Assembly: GCF_000286955.2 (NCBI RefSeq)
Contig: NZ_AJYK02000065.1
Span: 1-42,884, forward strand
Origin: Vibrio rumoiensis 1S-45
GTDB taxonomy: Bacteria; Pseudomonadota; Gammaproteobacteria; Enterobacterales; Vibrionaceae
Reading direction: 5' to 3'
Length of the DNA: 42,884 nt
Within the stretch, counting starts at the first letter, position 1. Each line of letters opens with the position of its first letter. A program made the position numbers and the translations under genes. The notes beneath the pieces are model-generated. The model made no database searches. It was not told the DNA's origin and saw nothing but the letters and a program-made list of their open reading frames with translations. Shown piece by piece: positions 8,841 through 17,714 of this stretch.

Positions 8841-10340
8841 TTACAGCGTCACTCCGCTTTTCCAGATGGCAATTTCTCTTATCTGATTGATTTCATTTTT
8901 ACTCTTGTCTCCATTGATGATAGTAACGATGGTTTTGATGAATTCTTTTAGTAATTGATCCATCGAAATATCTTCAGATACTAATTTACCAGCATTAAAA
9001 TCTATCCAGTGCTTTTTCTTATCGGCTAGTTCTGAATTTGTCGCAATCTTCACTGTTGGAACAAATCCGCCGTAAGGGGTACCTCTACCGGTTGAAAATA
9101 ACACCATGTGACAACCTGAAGCGGCAAGTGCGCTGGTGGCAATCGCATCATTTCCTGGGGCGTTTAGTAAGTTTAAACCAGAAGTGGTAATTTTTTGTGT
9201 GTAGTCGAGTACATCGACCACCGGACTCGTGCCAGACTTTTGAGTACAACCTAGCGATTTATCTTCTAAGGTAGTAATGCCTCCAGCCTTATTGCCGGGA
9301 GAGGGGTTTTCATAAATTGGTAGATCGTGTTTGGTGTAATAATCTTTAAAGTTATTAATCATGTTAACGATTTTATTAAATACTTCATAAGTTGTTGCTC
9401 TTTGCATTAACAAGGTTTCAGCACCGAACATTTCAGGTACTTCGGTGAGTACGGTTGTTCCACCTTGAGTGATGACATAATCTGAAAACTTACCGAGTAA
9501 TGGGTTGGCGGTGATCCCTGATAATCCGTCACTACCGCCGCACTCAAGACCAAAATGAATTTCGGATAACTTACCTGGTTCGCGTTTATCGTGTCGCATT
9601 GTTTCATATAGATCTTCTAATAAGCTTTTTCCTGCGAGAATTTCATCATCGACAGATTGCGAGATCAGGCATTTAATTCTATTTGGATCGTAATCTCCCA
9701 AACCTTGCATAAAGGTAGGGACTTGGTTGTTTTCACAGCCCAAACCTAAAATCAGTACGCCACCGGCATTAGGATGTTTGGCGATGCTTTGTAATAAATT
9801 ACGAGTTGTAATGTGGTCATCGCCTAATTGAGAGCAACCAAATTGGTGTGGGAATACGTAGACGCCATCAATCTCTAGTTGAGGGTTGCTGGCTAAAAAT
9901 TGGTTCACCATAGTCTGTGCGATGCCATTAACGCAGCCAACCGTGGGGATCACCCATAGCTCATTACGAATTCCGACTTCGCCATTTCCGCGGCGATAAA
10001 TACTGACTGCAGTTTGATCAAGATTCGGAATCTCGCTAGATGTAAAGATTTTAGGCTGATATTGGTAAGCTAATTTATCGGATAAGTTAGTTTTGCTGTT
10101 ATGACTATGTATCCAACTACCTTGCGGAATATCATCCGTCGCATGACCAAAAGATTCCCCGTATTTCCATAACAAATCACCTATCGTCATATCATCTAAC
10201 GCAATTTTATGACCTTTAGTAATGTCTTCTTGAAGAGTAATAAAAAGGTTGCTGGTGATCTTAATCTTCGACCCTTTATTTAGATCAACGAGTGCTATCA
10301 CAACATTGTCTTTGGGGTGAATACGAATCCATTTTTTCAT
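8841..10340 (-). CDS. uxaA: Altronate dehydratase UxaA
   Basis: Cytoplasmic Fe2+-dependent lyase (499 aa) turning D-altronate into 2-keto-3-deoxygluconate plus water in galacturonate catabolism. An N-terminal SAF domain (~1-85) is followed by the altronate/galactarate dehydratase domain with GLGCENNQ, ECGGSDGLSGITANP and a late TGRGTPYGG segment. The frame is open further upstream to 10382, but the ATG at 10340 has GGAG 6 bases before it and gives MKKWIRIHPKDNVVIAL, which lines up with the E. coli start. It follows uxaC by 92 bases on the same strand. Confidence 0.93.
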   Translation of the reverse strand: MKKWIRIHPKDNVVIALVDLNKGSKIKITSNLFITLQEDITKGHKIALDDMTIGDLLWKYGESFGHATDDIPQGSWIHSHNSKTNLSDKLAYQYQPKIFTSSEIPNLDQTAVSIYRRGNGEVGIRNELWVIPTVGCVNGIAQTMVNQFLASNPQLEIDGVYVFPHQFGCSQLGDDHITTRNLLQSIAKHPNAGGVLILGLGCENNQVPTFMQGLGDYDPNRIKCLISQSVDDEILAGKSLLEDLYETMRHDKREPGKLSEIHFGLECGGSDGLSGITANPLLGKFSDYVITQGGTTVLTEVPEMFGAETLLMQRATTYEVFNKIVNMINNFKDYYTKHDLPIYENPSPGNKAGGITTLEDKSLGCTQKSGTSPVVDVLDYTQKITTSGLNLLNAPGNDAIATSALAASGCHMVLFSTGRGTPYGGFVPTVKIATNSELADKKKHWIDFNAGKLVSEDISMDQLLKEFIKTIVTIINGDKSKNEINQIREIAIWKSGVTL

Positions 10341-10432
10341 CTGGCTCTCCAATAGATGCCGGAGAATACTTGGTGGCATCATGGCAATAGGGGAAGGCTA
10401 TCCGAAAAACGAATAGCCTTAGTTGAAGGCAA

Positions 10433-11848
10433 TTACTTCTTAATGCCTAAGTTGAAATATTGATTAGCGTTGTTGAAGCAAATATCTTCCACCATTTTTG
10501 ATAGTAGTGGCATATCCAGAGGAACTTCACCATCTTCCACCCATTGGCCAATTAAGCGGCACAATAAACGGCGGAAATATTCATGACGGGTGTAAGAAAG
10601 AAAACTGCGGCTATCTGTCAACATACCGACAAAACGACTGAGTAGGCCAAGCTGGGAAAGTTGTTCCATTTGGCGCAACATACCGTCTTTCTGATCGTTA
10701 AACCACCACCCAGAACCAAACTGAATTTTGCCCGCAATACCACCGCCTTGAAAGTTGCCACACATGGTTGCGATGACTTCGTTATCTCGTGGATTCAAAC
10801 AATATAAAATGGTTTTTGGTAATGCGTTTTCAACATCTAATGCATTGAGTAATTTAGATAGTGGGGCAGCAACTAGGGCATCATTAATTGAGTCAAAACC
10901 AACATCAGCACCAATAAGATTGAACATGCGTTGGTTGTTATTTCGTAATGCGCCGATGTGATATTGCTGAACCCAACCACGTTGTGCGTATTGTTTACCT
11001 AAGAAAATGAGAATCGCGGTTTTCAGTTGTGCGGCTTCTTTATCAGTTAATAGTTCACCTGATAAACGTTTGGATAAAATTGAGTCTAGTTCTTGTTCGC
11101 TGGCGTTTTCAAAGACCACAGTATCAAGAGCGTGATCTGAAATGCAGCAGCCATGAGCTTCAAAATAGTCCAAACGGATAGTGAGTGCATCGCATAGATG
11201 ATAGAAGCGTTGAATCTCAATGTTGGTGAGCTTGCCAAGTTTGCTTAAGTATTGTGAATAGTCTTCCGCGTTAGCATTAAAAGCTTTATCTGGTCGCCAA
11301 CTAGGACGCATTTGAACGTCAAAATCTTTATCATCCATTACGATTTTATGAGGAACCAAATCATCAATCGGGTCGTCAGTGGTACCGACCATGCGAACAT
11401 CCATTTTTTTCATAATGTTGCGAGCGGAAAATTCAGGTGAAGCTAACATCTCATTGCACTGATTCCACACACTTTCAGCGGTAGATTCATTTAAAATGGT
11501 ATCGGTAATTCCAAAGGGACGGCGTAATTCTAAATGAGTCCAGTGGAAGAGTGGGTTACCAATGGTTTGGGGAACAGTCTTGGCCCAGGCAAAGAACTTT
11601 TCTTTATCCGAAGCATTACCTGTACAAAAACGCTCTTCAATACCGTTAGTACGCATGCCACGCCATTTGTAGTGATCACCTTTTAGCCAGATATCGGTTA
11701 AGTTTTTGAAGCGATAATCTTCAGAAACTTGTGTTGGGGGAAGGTGGCAGTGGTAGTCGATAATCGGTTGATGCGCTGCCACATTATGATAAAGCTCTTT
11801 CGCGATATTCGTTGTAAGTAAGAAATCTTCCGTTAAAAATTTTGACAT
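10433..11848 (-). CDS. uxaC: Uronate isomerase UxaC
   Basis: Cytoplasmic amidohydrolase-fold isomerase (471 aa; E. coli 470) converting galacturonate to tagaturonate and glucuronate to fructuronate. It agrees with E. coli UxaC along its length as I recall it: YHCHLPP near the N-terminus (metal ligands), [54 protein letters not shown] and [26 protein letters not shown]. The open frame extends upstream to 11935, but ATG 11848 (MSKFLTEDF) matches the family start and has AGGTGGAAGG just before it. First gene of the uxaCA unit, divergent from exuR. Confidence 0.95.
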   Translation of the reverse strand: MSKFLTEDFLLTTNIAKELYHNVAAHQPIIDYHCHLPPTQVSEDYRFKNLTDIWLKGDHYKWRGMRTNGIEERFCTGNASDKEKFFAWAKTVPQTIGNPLFHWTHLELRRPFGITDTILNESTAESVWNQCNEMLASPEFSARNIMKKMDVRMVGTTDDPIDDLVPHKIVMDDKDFDVQMRPSWRPDKAFNANAEDYSQYLSKLGKLTNIEIQRFYHLCDALTIRLDYFEAHGCCISDHALDTVVFENASEQELDSILSKRLSGELLTDKEAAQLKTAILIFLGKQYAQRGWVQQYHIGALRNNNQRMFNLIGADVGFDSINDALVAAPLSKLLNALDVENALPKTILYCLNPRDNEVIATMCGNFQGGGIAGKIQFGSGWWFNDQKDGMLRQMEQLSQLGLLSRFVGMLTDSRSFLSYTRHEYFRRLLCRLIGQWVEDGEVPLDMPLLSKMVEDICFNNANQYFNLGIKK

Positions 11849-11875
11849 GACCTTCCACCTAAATAAAATAGACAT

Positions 11876-11910
11876 TTCTGGTATAATATGAGATTGAATT
11901 GGTATAACAA
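11876..11910. promoter_or_regulatory. ExuR-type operators between uxaC and exuR
   Basis: AATTGGTATAACAA at 11897-11910 resembles the E. coli ExuR/UxuR palindrome with core TTGGTATACCAA, one central base changed. A poorer copy, TTCTGGTATAATAT (9 of 14), lies at 11876-11889; its TGGTATAAT could also serve as an extended -10 on the plus strand. The same 14-mer recurs at 19482 (inverted) and, with one change, at 12937. Inferred role: repression of uxaCA and autoregulation of exuR. Confidence 0.65.
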
Positions 11911-12022
11911 GTTTGTAGATCACAAAATTAAACAATCGAAATTTATCTATATTCGATATTGATCAGCATAATATGGTTTCCCTTGTGATAGTTTTCTTGG
12001 GTTTAATTTAATAGTTAGGTGA

Positions 12023-12796
12023 ATGATGTCTTTTGAAAACAAGCGTTTGTATCAAGTTATTGGCGAAAAGTTAAAAGAAAAAATACTATCTGGCCAATAT
12101 CCGGTAGGGACGAAAATGCCACCGGAAAGAATTATTGCTGAAGAGCTTGGCATTAGTCGAACGGTTGTACGTGAAGCGATGATCATGCTCGAACTGGAAG
12201 GGCTGGTGGAAGTGAGGAAAGGATCGGGGATTCATGTGGTCTCGACGATTTCGCAGCAATCTTCTGGGCTAAGTGAAAGCGAGGAAGAATTCGCTCGTTA
12301 CCTTATTGAAGAAATGAAGAAAGCCGGCCCATTTGAACTCTTACAAGCAAGGCAAGTGGTTGAATGTACTATTGCTTCTTTTGCTGCGAGTCAAGTAACA
12401 AAGCAAGATATTGATTTATTAGATAAAATACAAAAAGAGAGTTACCTAAATGCCGACGATACTGATTCAGCATGGGATGAGGAATTTCATATTCAACTCG
12501 GTAAAATCACCAAAAACTCGGTGCTTTCTTTAATCATTGAGCTGATTTGGTTTACCCGTAAACAGAACCCATTATGGAATCAATTGCACGAACATATCGA
12601 TTCATCAAATATCAATACCTGGGCGGATGAGCACGGTGCGATTGTAAAGGCCTTACAGGTTAAAAACTCGAAGCAAGCAAAAGCAGAGATGTGGCAGCAT
12701 TTAGAAAGCACTAAGCAATTTTTGTATGATGCCTCTTCAGCAGAAGATACTCCTTATGATAAGTATTTGTTTGAAACTAAGCCATTAGATATATAA
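12023..12796 (+). CDS. exuR: Hexuronate regulon repressor ExuR (GntR/FadR family)
   Basis: DNA-binding repressor (257 aa) released by uronates. The winged helix-turn-helix at ~8-75 (PPERIIAEELGISRTVVREAMIMLELEGLVEVRKGSGIHVV) is followed by an FCD all-helical effector domain from ~95. E. coli ExuR shares GPFELLQARQ, the segment AASQVTKQDI, LHEHIDS and AMWQHLE-type stretches, so this is ExuR rather than a generic FadR-like regulator. ATG 12023 or the adjacent ATG 12026 may be used. It diverges from uxaCA with operator boxes between, and is followed by its own terminator. Confidence 0.92.
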   Translation: MMSFENKRLYQVIGEKLKEKILSGQYPVGTKMPPERIIAEELGISRTVVREAMIMLELEGLVEVRKGSGIHVVSTISQQSSGLSESEEEFARYLIEEMKKAGPFELLQARQVVECTIASFAASQVTKQDIDLLDKIQKESYLNADDTDSAWDEEFHIQLGKITKNSVLSLIIELIWFTRKQNPLWNQLHEHIDSSNINTWADEHGAIVKALQVKNSKQAKAEMWQHLESTKQFLYDASSAEDTPYDKYLFETKPLDI

Positions 12797-12811
12797 AAAT
12801 GATTAAATATT

Positions 12812-12842
12812 AATAGGTTAGTTGTTTTTTTGCTAACCTATT
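12812..12842 (+). terminator. Terminator after exuR
   Basis: Perfect 10-bp stem AATAGGTTAG/CTAACCTATT with a T-rich 11-base loop and a short T tail. Confidence 0.85.
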
Positions 12843-12936
12843 TCTACATTCCTAGCCATAAATTTTTATCCCAACTGCACTCCTTTAGAACATTTTTCCT
12901 CATATTGCACAAATTTAGTTCACAAAATCGCGATAA

Positions 12937-12950
12937 AATTGGTATAACAT
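12937..12950 (+). promoter_or_regulatory. ExuR-type operator before the TRAP operon
   Basis: AATTGGTATAACAT differs from the uxaC/exuR box in the last base only. It lies about 175 bases before the first TRAP gene, in the 326-base gap after exuR, and links uronate import to ExuR. Confidence 0.65.
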
Positions 12951-13019
12951 CTTAAAAATATAGGTCTGCTAGCATTTTTTAATTTAAAATATAAAACCAC
13001 GGTTCAAAAATTTACATGC

Positions 13020-13035
13020 CGTGATTATAGTCACA
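13020..13035. promoter_or_regulatory. Probable CRP site before the TRAP operon
   Basis: CGTGATTATAGTCACA fits TGTGA-N6-TCACA with one mismatch in the ten fixed positions. It lies 87 bases before the dctQ-like start, downstream of the ExuR box, as expected for a catabolite-controlled uptake operon. Confidence 0.6.
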
Positions 13036-13122
13036 TTAAGATACTCAATAAGGTGTTTTATTTAAGCAGGAAAACGATTGCTTATAAAAATATAATAATT
13101 ATTGCTGTGGAAGAGTGTGCTA

Positions 13123-13623
13123 ATGAATGTAGAAGTATTTAATAAATTATTAAACCGAATATTAGAATATGCCCTCATATTTTTTATGGCAATGATGGTG
13201 TTTTCGGTTGTATGGCAGGTATTTACTCGTTTTATTTTAAATGACCCCTCCGTTTTTACCGATGAACTTTCCCGTTATTTGTTAATTTGGATTGGTATTT
13301 TAGGTGGAGCCTATACGTTCTCAATTAAACGCCACTTAGCCTTAGAGTTGTTGGTCAGTCGACTCAAGACTAGAAATCAGCATGTTCTTAATATTGTTAT
13401 TAGTTGTTTTGTCTTGTTGTTTTCTTCTGTTGCCTTGGTATACGGCGGCTGGAACTTTATGATGACGACGCTGCATCACAATCAAGTCTCTCCTGGGTTA
13501 TCTATCGGTGGGCATCAACTTTTAATTGGTTATGTCTACACGGTTGTACCGTTTTCGGGTGTCATTATCTGCTATTACGCATGTATTGATATTCTCAAAT
13601 CAATATATCAAATAGTTCGTTGA
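13123..13623 (+). CDS. TRAP transporter small membrane subunit (DctQ type)
   Basis: Inner-membrane Q subunit (166 aa, four membrane segments) of a tripartite ATP-independent periplasmic transporter. The segment DELSRYLLIWIGILGGAY is the usual DctQ signature. The frame could begin at a TTG at 13102, but ATG 13123 follows a GGAAGAG site and gives a normal N-terminus. The M subunit starts 10 bases after the stop. Sitting between exuR and uxuB/uxuA behind an ExuR box, it most likely imports glucuronate or galacturonate in place of the MFS transporter ExuT of enteric bacteria. Confidence 0.88.
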   Translation: MNVEVFNKLLNRILEYALIFFMAMMVFSVVWQVFTRFILNDPSVFTDELSRYLLIWIGILGGAYTFSIKRHLALELLVSRLKTRNQHVLNIVISCFVLLFSSVALVYGGWNFMMTTLHHNQVSPGLSIGGHQLLIGYVYTVVPFSGVIICYYACIDILKSIYQIVR

Positions 13624-13633
13624 GGAAAGTATC

Positions 13634-14992
13634 ATGACACTGGTTGATTTAATATTTACTCAAGACTACATCAATTCAATGCCTGATATGGTCTACGATT
13701 TACTGCCCATTGTGGTTCTATTTGGATCGTTAGCAATATTTTTATTAATAGGTATTCCCATTGCCTTTGCGATTGGTGGTGCGGCATTACTAACTATATT
13801 TATTGATTTTCCAATAGATAAAGCATCGATTTTAGTTTCACAACAATTGACAAATGGGTTAAATAGCTTTGGTTTATTAGCCTTACCGTTTTTTATTGTG
13901 GCCGGGAATTTAATGAACCGGGGAGGCTTAGCGAATAGGCTGATTAATTTCGCTATGTTACTCGGTGGTAAGCTTCCAGGATCACTGTCTCATGTGAATG
14001 TTATTGCTAATATGATGTTTGGCTCTTTATCTGGCTCAGCCGCCGCCGCTGCCGCTGCTGTTGGTGGGATAATGAAACCATTGCAGGAGAAACATAAGTA
14101 TCCTAAAGATTTCTCAACTGCGGTGAATGTTGCTTCTTGCCCAACGGGATTGTTAATTCCGCCTTCTAATATCTTAATTTTATATGCTTTAGTCAGTAGT
14201 ACCTCTGTGCAATATCTCTTTATTGCAGGTTACATTCCGGGTCTTTTAATGGGTTTCGGGATCATGATTGGTATTTTGTTGTTAGGTAAAAAATATAAGA
14301 TCCCCCAAGAGAAAATTGTTCAAAAAGAAAAAACAATGAAAGTGATTTGGGATGCCATTCCAAGCTTATTTTTAGTGTTGATCATTATGGGGGGGATTTT
14401 AGGTGGGGCGTTTACTGCAACGGAAGCCTCTGCTATTGCGGTAGTTTATAGTTTGATTTTAGGCTTTGCTTATCGTGAATTAAAGTTTAAAGATCTAGCG
14501 CCTATCTTGCTTGATAGTGTGATTACGACTTCTATCGTATTACTCATGATAGCAACATCTTCGGCAATGTCATGGTCTATGGCCAATGCTGATATTCCAG
14601 GTGCGATTGCAGATTTCGTTCTTAATTATTCAACTAACCCGCTGGTTATTATGCTGCTAATGAATTTGATTTTATTAGTGGTGGGGACATTTATGGATAT
14701 GTCTCCAGCGGTTCTAATTTTTACACCGATATTTTTACCTATCGCCGTTGAACTTGGTGTCGACCCAATTCAATTTGGCATCATCATGGTGTTTAACCTT
14801 TGTATCGGTATTTGCACGCCCCCAGTAGGTACGGCTCTATTTGTGGGCTGTAGTGTCTCTGGTAACAAACTCGGCGATGTGGTGCCTAAGTTAATACCTT
14901 TATTCTTAATTATGGTTCTAACTTTGGGGCTGATCATTATGGTGCCATCACTCACTATGTGGCTACCTCATTTGGCGGGATATGTATCTTAA
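13634..14992 (+). CDS. TRAP transporter large membrane subunit (DctM type)
   Basis: Inner-membrane transport subunit (452 aa, about 12 membrane segments) that couples uptake to the Na+ gradient. It has the DctM features LALPFFIVAGNLMNRGG, the glycine/alanine-rich MFGSLSGSAAAAAAAVGG stretch near residue 140 and a late NLCIGICTPPVGTALFVGC. The gene is preceded by GAGGAAAG and lies between the Q and P subunits of the same unit. Extra ~20 residues precede the first membrane segment. Uronate as substrate is inferred from context. Confidence 0.9.
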   Translation: MTLVDLIFTQDYINSMPDMVYDLLPIVVLFGSLAIFLLIGIPIAFAIGGAALLTIFIDFPIDKASILVSQQLTNGLNSFGLLALPFFIVAGNLMNRGGLANRLINFAMLLGGKLPGSLSHVNVIANMMFGSLSGSAAAAAAAVGGIMKPLQEKHKYPKDFSTAVNVASCPTGLLIPPSNILILYALVSSTSVQYLFIAGYIPGLLMGFGIMIGILLLGKKYKIPQEKIVQKEKTMKVIWDAIPSLFLVLIIMGGILGGAFTATEASAIAVVYSLILGFAYRELKFKDLAPILLDSVITTSIVLLMIATSSAMSWSMANADIPGAIADFVLNYSTNPLVIMLLMNLILLVVGTFMDMSPAVLIFTPIFLPIAVELGVDPIQFGIIMVFNLCIGICTPPVGTALFVGCSVSGNKLGDVVPKLIPLFLIMVLTLGLIIMVPSLTMWLPHLAGYVS

Positions 14993-15031
14993 TAAGTTCA
15001 ATAACGTAGAAACAAAGAAGGGAATAATAAT

Positions 15032-15997
15032 ATGAAACTGAATAAGTTAATGCTTGCAGGAATCTTAGCTGGAGCAACCTTTACCTCTAGTGTTTATGCT
15101 CAAACATTGAAATTAGCCCATGCACTACCAACTGAGCATCCAGTACACCAATCGTTAAGTTGGTTTGCTGACCAAGTTAAAGATGAAACCAAAATCAGAG
15201 TCAAAGTGTACGCCAATGGAACACTTGGTAATGAAACTAGCTTATTGCAAATGGTACAAAATGGTACGGTTGCCTTTACTAAAGTGAGTGCTGCTCCGCT
15301 GGAGTCATTTTCGAAAGATTATAAGATCTTATCTCTTCCTTATTTATACAGCAGTGAGCAGCAGTATCGCGATGTACTTAATGGACCTATTGGTGACAAA
15401 ATTTTAGCATCCTCGCGTGATGATGGTTTTGTTGGCTTGGCATTCTTGGATGCGGGTGCGCGTAGTTTCTATACCGATAAAGCAATCAAAACACCTGCTG
15501 ATTTGAAGGGCATGAAGATTCGTGTTCAAAACTCACCATTGGCGATTGATATCATCAAATCTCTAGGGGCAACACCTGTTCCACTACCATACGGCGAATT
15601 GTATTCAGCGCTACAGCAAGGGGTAGTCGATGGGGCAGAAAACAACATTCCATCTTATTATTCTTCTCGTCATTTTGAAGTGAAGAAAACCTTCTCTTAC
15701 GACAAACACACAATGGTGCCTGACGTGCTCGTTGTCTCAACCAGCGTTTGGGATGAATTGACACCTGAGCAGCAAGAAACTATCCGTAAAGTGGCAAAAG
15801 AAACGGCGAAGCAGCAAGAAGTTAACTGGAAGAAGTATGTTGACCATGCAACGGCAGATCTGAAAACCAAAGGTATCACATTCGTAGATAGTGATACGGC
15901 ATCGTTCCAAGAAGCGGTAAAACCAGTTTACGAGAAGTTTAAGAAAGAGAATCCTGATCTTGTCGATATGCTTAGTGATATTCAAAACACTAAATAA
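15032..15997 (+). CDS. TRAP transporter periplasmic binding protein (DctP type), probable uronate binder
   Basis: Periplasmic receptor (321 aa) that hands substrate to the QM channel. A signal peptide ends near residue 23 (SSVYA before QTLKLAHALP). The conserved Arg that clamps the carboxylate of TRAP ligands is in MKIRVQNSPLAID (about Arg164), followed by YGELYSALQQGVVDGAENN. A carboxylated sugar ligand fits both the family and the neighbouring uxu/uxa genes. Which of glucuronate, galacturonate or an unsaturated product is bound cannot be read from the sequence. Confidence 0.88.
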   Translation: MKLNKLMLAGILAGATFTSSVYAQTLKLAHALPTEHPVHQSLSWFADQVKDETKIRVKVYANGTLGNETSLLQMVQNGTVAFTKVSAAPLESFSKDYKILSLPYLYSSEQQYRDVLNGPIGDKILASSRDDGFVGLAFLDAGARSFYTDKAIKTPADLKGMKIRVQNSPLAIDIIKSLGATPVPLPYGELYSALQQGVVDGAENNIPSYYSSRHFEVKKTFSYDKHTMVPDVLVVSTSVWDELTPEQQETIRKVAKETAKQQEVNWKKYVDHATADLKTKGITFVDSDTASFQEAVKPVYEKFKKENPDLVDMLSDIQNTK

Positions 15998-16029
15998 TCA
16001 AAGGGTCTTAGCTATATAGTAATAGTCGT

Positions 16030-16066
16030 AAGGTTCAGGTCGACGCACTAGGTTAGCCTGAGCCTT
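16030..16066 (+). terminator. Hairpin after the TRAP operon, weak terminator or attenuator
   Basis: AAGGTTCAGG pairs with CCTGAGCCTT (one T-G wobble) around a 17-base loop. The following ATTATTTACC is not a proper T tract, so read-through into uxuB is likely. Confidence 0.45.
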
Positions 16067-16101
16067 ATTATTTACCTTTCAGCCAAAGAGAACCCAATCA
16101 A

Positions 16102-16194
16102 ATGACTTATTGTTTTTTAAGTTGGTTTAGAGCAGTAGAAGAATGTTTTAACAGTCAATTTAAAAAACAATATGAAATGGCGAACGTATTATGA
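16102..16194 (+). CDS. Possible 30-codon ORF overlapping the uxuB start
   Basis: ATG at 16102 opens a 30-codon frame ending at TGA 16192-16194, which shares ATGA with the uxuB start. uxuB lacks a clear Shine-Dalgarno site of its own (the preceding bases are GGCGAACGTATT), so termination-reinitiation from this ORF would explain how uxuB is translated. The product starts MTYCFLSWF and continues as a charged stretch. No family is recognised and its own ribosome site (AAAGAGAA, far upstream) is poor. Confidence 0.35.
   Translation: MTYCFLSWFRAVEECFNSQFKKQYEMANVL
16109..16171. repeat. 12-bp inverted repeat in the uxuB leader
   Basis: ATTGTTTTTTAA at 16109-16120 and its exact complement TTAAAAAACAAT at 16160-16171 enclose 39 bases just upstream of uxuB. 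As RNA it would form an A/U-rich stem ending 19 bases before the start codon; as DNA it could be a protein site. Perfect pairing is seen; function is unknown. Confidence 0.55.
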
Positions 16195-17693
16195 AGTTGA
16201 ATCGAGTTAATCTAGAGCATGTCACAGCAAGCTCACTCCCTAATCAAAATAATCTCAACGCAAAAGTTGGTATTGTACATTTAGGTTTTGGTGCATTTCA
16301 TCGCGCACATCAGGCGTTAATTACCGATGTCGCGATGAAAGAATTTGGTGGCGACTGGAAAATTGTCGGCGTCAATAATTGGCGAGCAGCCGGTAAACCT
16401 GAATCAGAAACAGGGGTAGAGCAAGAGTTCTCAAGCCAAGACAATCTATACACAGTTGCAGTCGGTCAAGACGAACAGGTTAACCTTGAAGTGATTGGTG
16501 CCGTTGAAGAGGTGCTTTTTAGTAATCAAGTTGAGAAAATTCTTGGTTATATGACCAGCGAAGCAGTGAAAATTGTTTCTCTGACGATTACAGAAAAAGG
16601 CTATTGCCATTTGCCATCAACGGGTCATTTAGATATCAATCATCCGTTAATTCAACATGATTTACAGCATATTGATCAGCCACATAGCGCAATTGGCTTC
16701 TTGGTTTCTGCCATCAAAACTCGTAAAGAGAATGGTATTACACCATTTACACCGTTAACGTGTGACAACCTGCCTGAAAACGGTCATGTATTAAAATCAG
16801 TGGTGTTGGATTTTGCACAGCAACTGGATCCTGAGTTAGCGGTATGGATTAAAGAGAATATTAATTTTCCTTGCAGCATGGTCGACCGAATTGTACCTCA
16901 AACGACCCAAGGTGATATTAATAAAATATCCAATCAATTAGGGGTAGAAGATGGTTGCTGCGTGACTACAGAACCCTTTTTACAATGGGTGATTGAAGAT
17001 AAATTTAATAACGATCGACCGGCTTGGGAAAAAACCTCTATCGCCAATATTATGCTGACCGATGATGTTATTCCGTTCGAAAATATGAAGCTAAGGCTAC
17101 TCAACGGTACTCATTCTTCTATTGCGTATTTGGGTTATTTGGCGGGTTATCAAACCGTCTCGGAAACCATGTCAGATCCAACTTTTAGTGCTTTTATACG
17201 TTACTTAATGGATAAAGAGATTAGCCCTTCAGTCGATGTAAAAGGAATTGATCTTGAAGCCTATAAAGACCAGTTGATTGCAAGATATCAAAACACCGCT
17301 CTACAGCATAGAACCTGGCAGATTGCGATGGATGGTTCTCAAAAACTGCCACAACGCTTTTTACAGACCATTGGTTATGGCTTAACTCATGGTATCAATG
17401 TTTCTGGTTTGATCTTAGCGGTCGCTGCGTGGACGAAATATGTTAGTGGTGTAGACGAGCAGGGAATAACTATTGATGTAAGAGATCCGTTGAAAGCAAC
17501 GTTCAGTGATATATGGTTAAAACATGGTGAGTCTACTTCGGATATAGTTAGCGCATTTTTATCGCTAGATTCGGTGTTTTCAGCTGAATTAGCGAGTAAT
17601 TCTACATTTAAAGCCCAGTTAATTGATGCTTTAAATCAACTGATTGAGCACGGATCCAAGCAAAGTGTTCAACAATTTATTCAAACTGTGTAA
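16191..17693 (+). CDS. uxuB: Fructuronate reductase (D-mannonate oxidoreductase) UxuB
   Basis: NAD-dependent polyol dehydrogenase of the mannitol dehydrogenase family (500 aa; E. coli UxuB 486) reducing fructuronate to mannonate. The Rossmann motif GIVHLGFGAFHRAHQA lies at ~28-43; VDRIVPQT near 235 and the later KLRLLNGTHSSIAYLG, with the catalytic Lys, are family hallmarks. It is followed 21 bases later by uxuA, the next enzyme. UxaB (tagaturonate reductase) is related; the HLGFGAFHRAHQ motif and the uxuA neighbour favour UxuB. No separate uxaB is in the window. Confidence 0.88.
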   Translation: MKLNRVNLEHVTASSLPNQNNLNAKVGIVHLGFGAFHRAHQALITDVAMKEFGGDWKIVGVNNWRAAGKPESETGVEQEFSSQDNLYTVAVGQDEQVNLEVIGAVEEVLFSNQVEKILGYMTSEAVKIVSLTITEKGYCHLPSTGHLDINHPLIQHDLQHIDQPHSAIGFLVSAIKTRKENGITPFTPLTCDNLPENGHVLKSVVLDFAQQLDPELAVWIKENINFPCSMVDRIVPQTTQGDINKISNQLGVEDGCCVTTEPFLQWVIEDKFNNDRPAWEKTSIANIMLTDDVIPFENMKLRLLNGTHSSIAYLGYLAGYQTVSETMSDPTFSAFIRYLMDKEISPSVDVKGIDLEAYKDQLIARYQNTALQHRTWQIAMDGSQKLPQRFLQTIGYGLTHGINVSGLILAVAAWTKYVSGVDEQGITIDVRDPLKATFSDIWLKHGESTSDIVSAFLSLDSVFSAELASNSTFKAQLIDALNQLIEHGSKQSVQQFIQTV

Positions 17694-17714
17694 GCGCAGG
17701 CAAGGGTAAGTATT

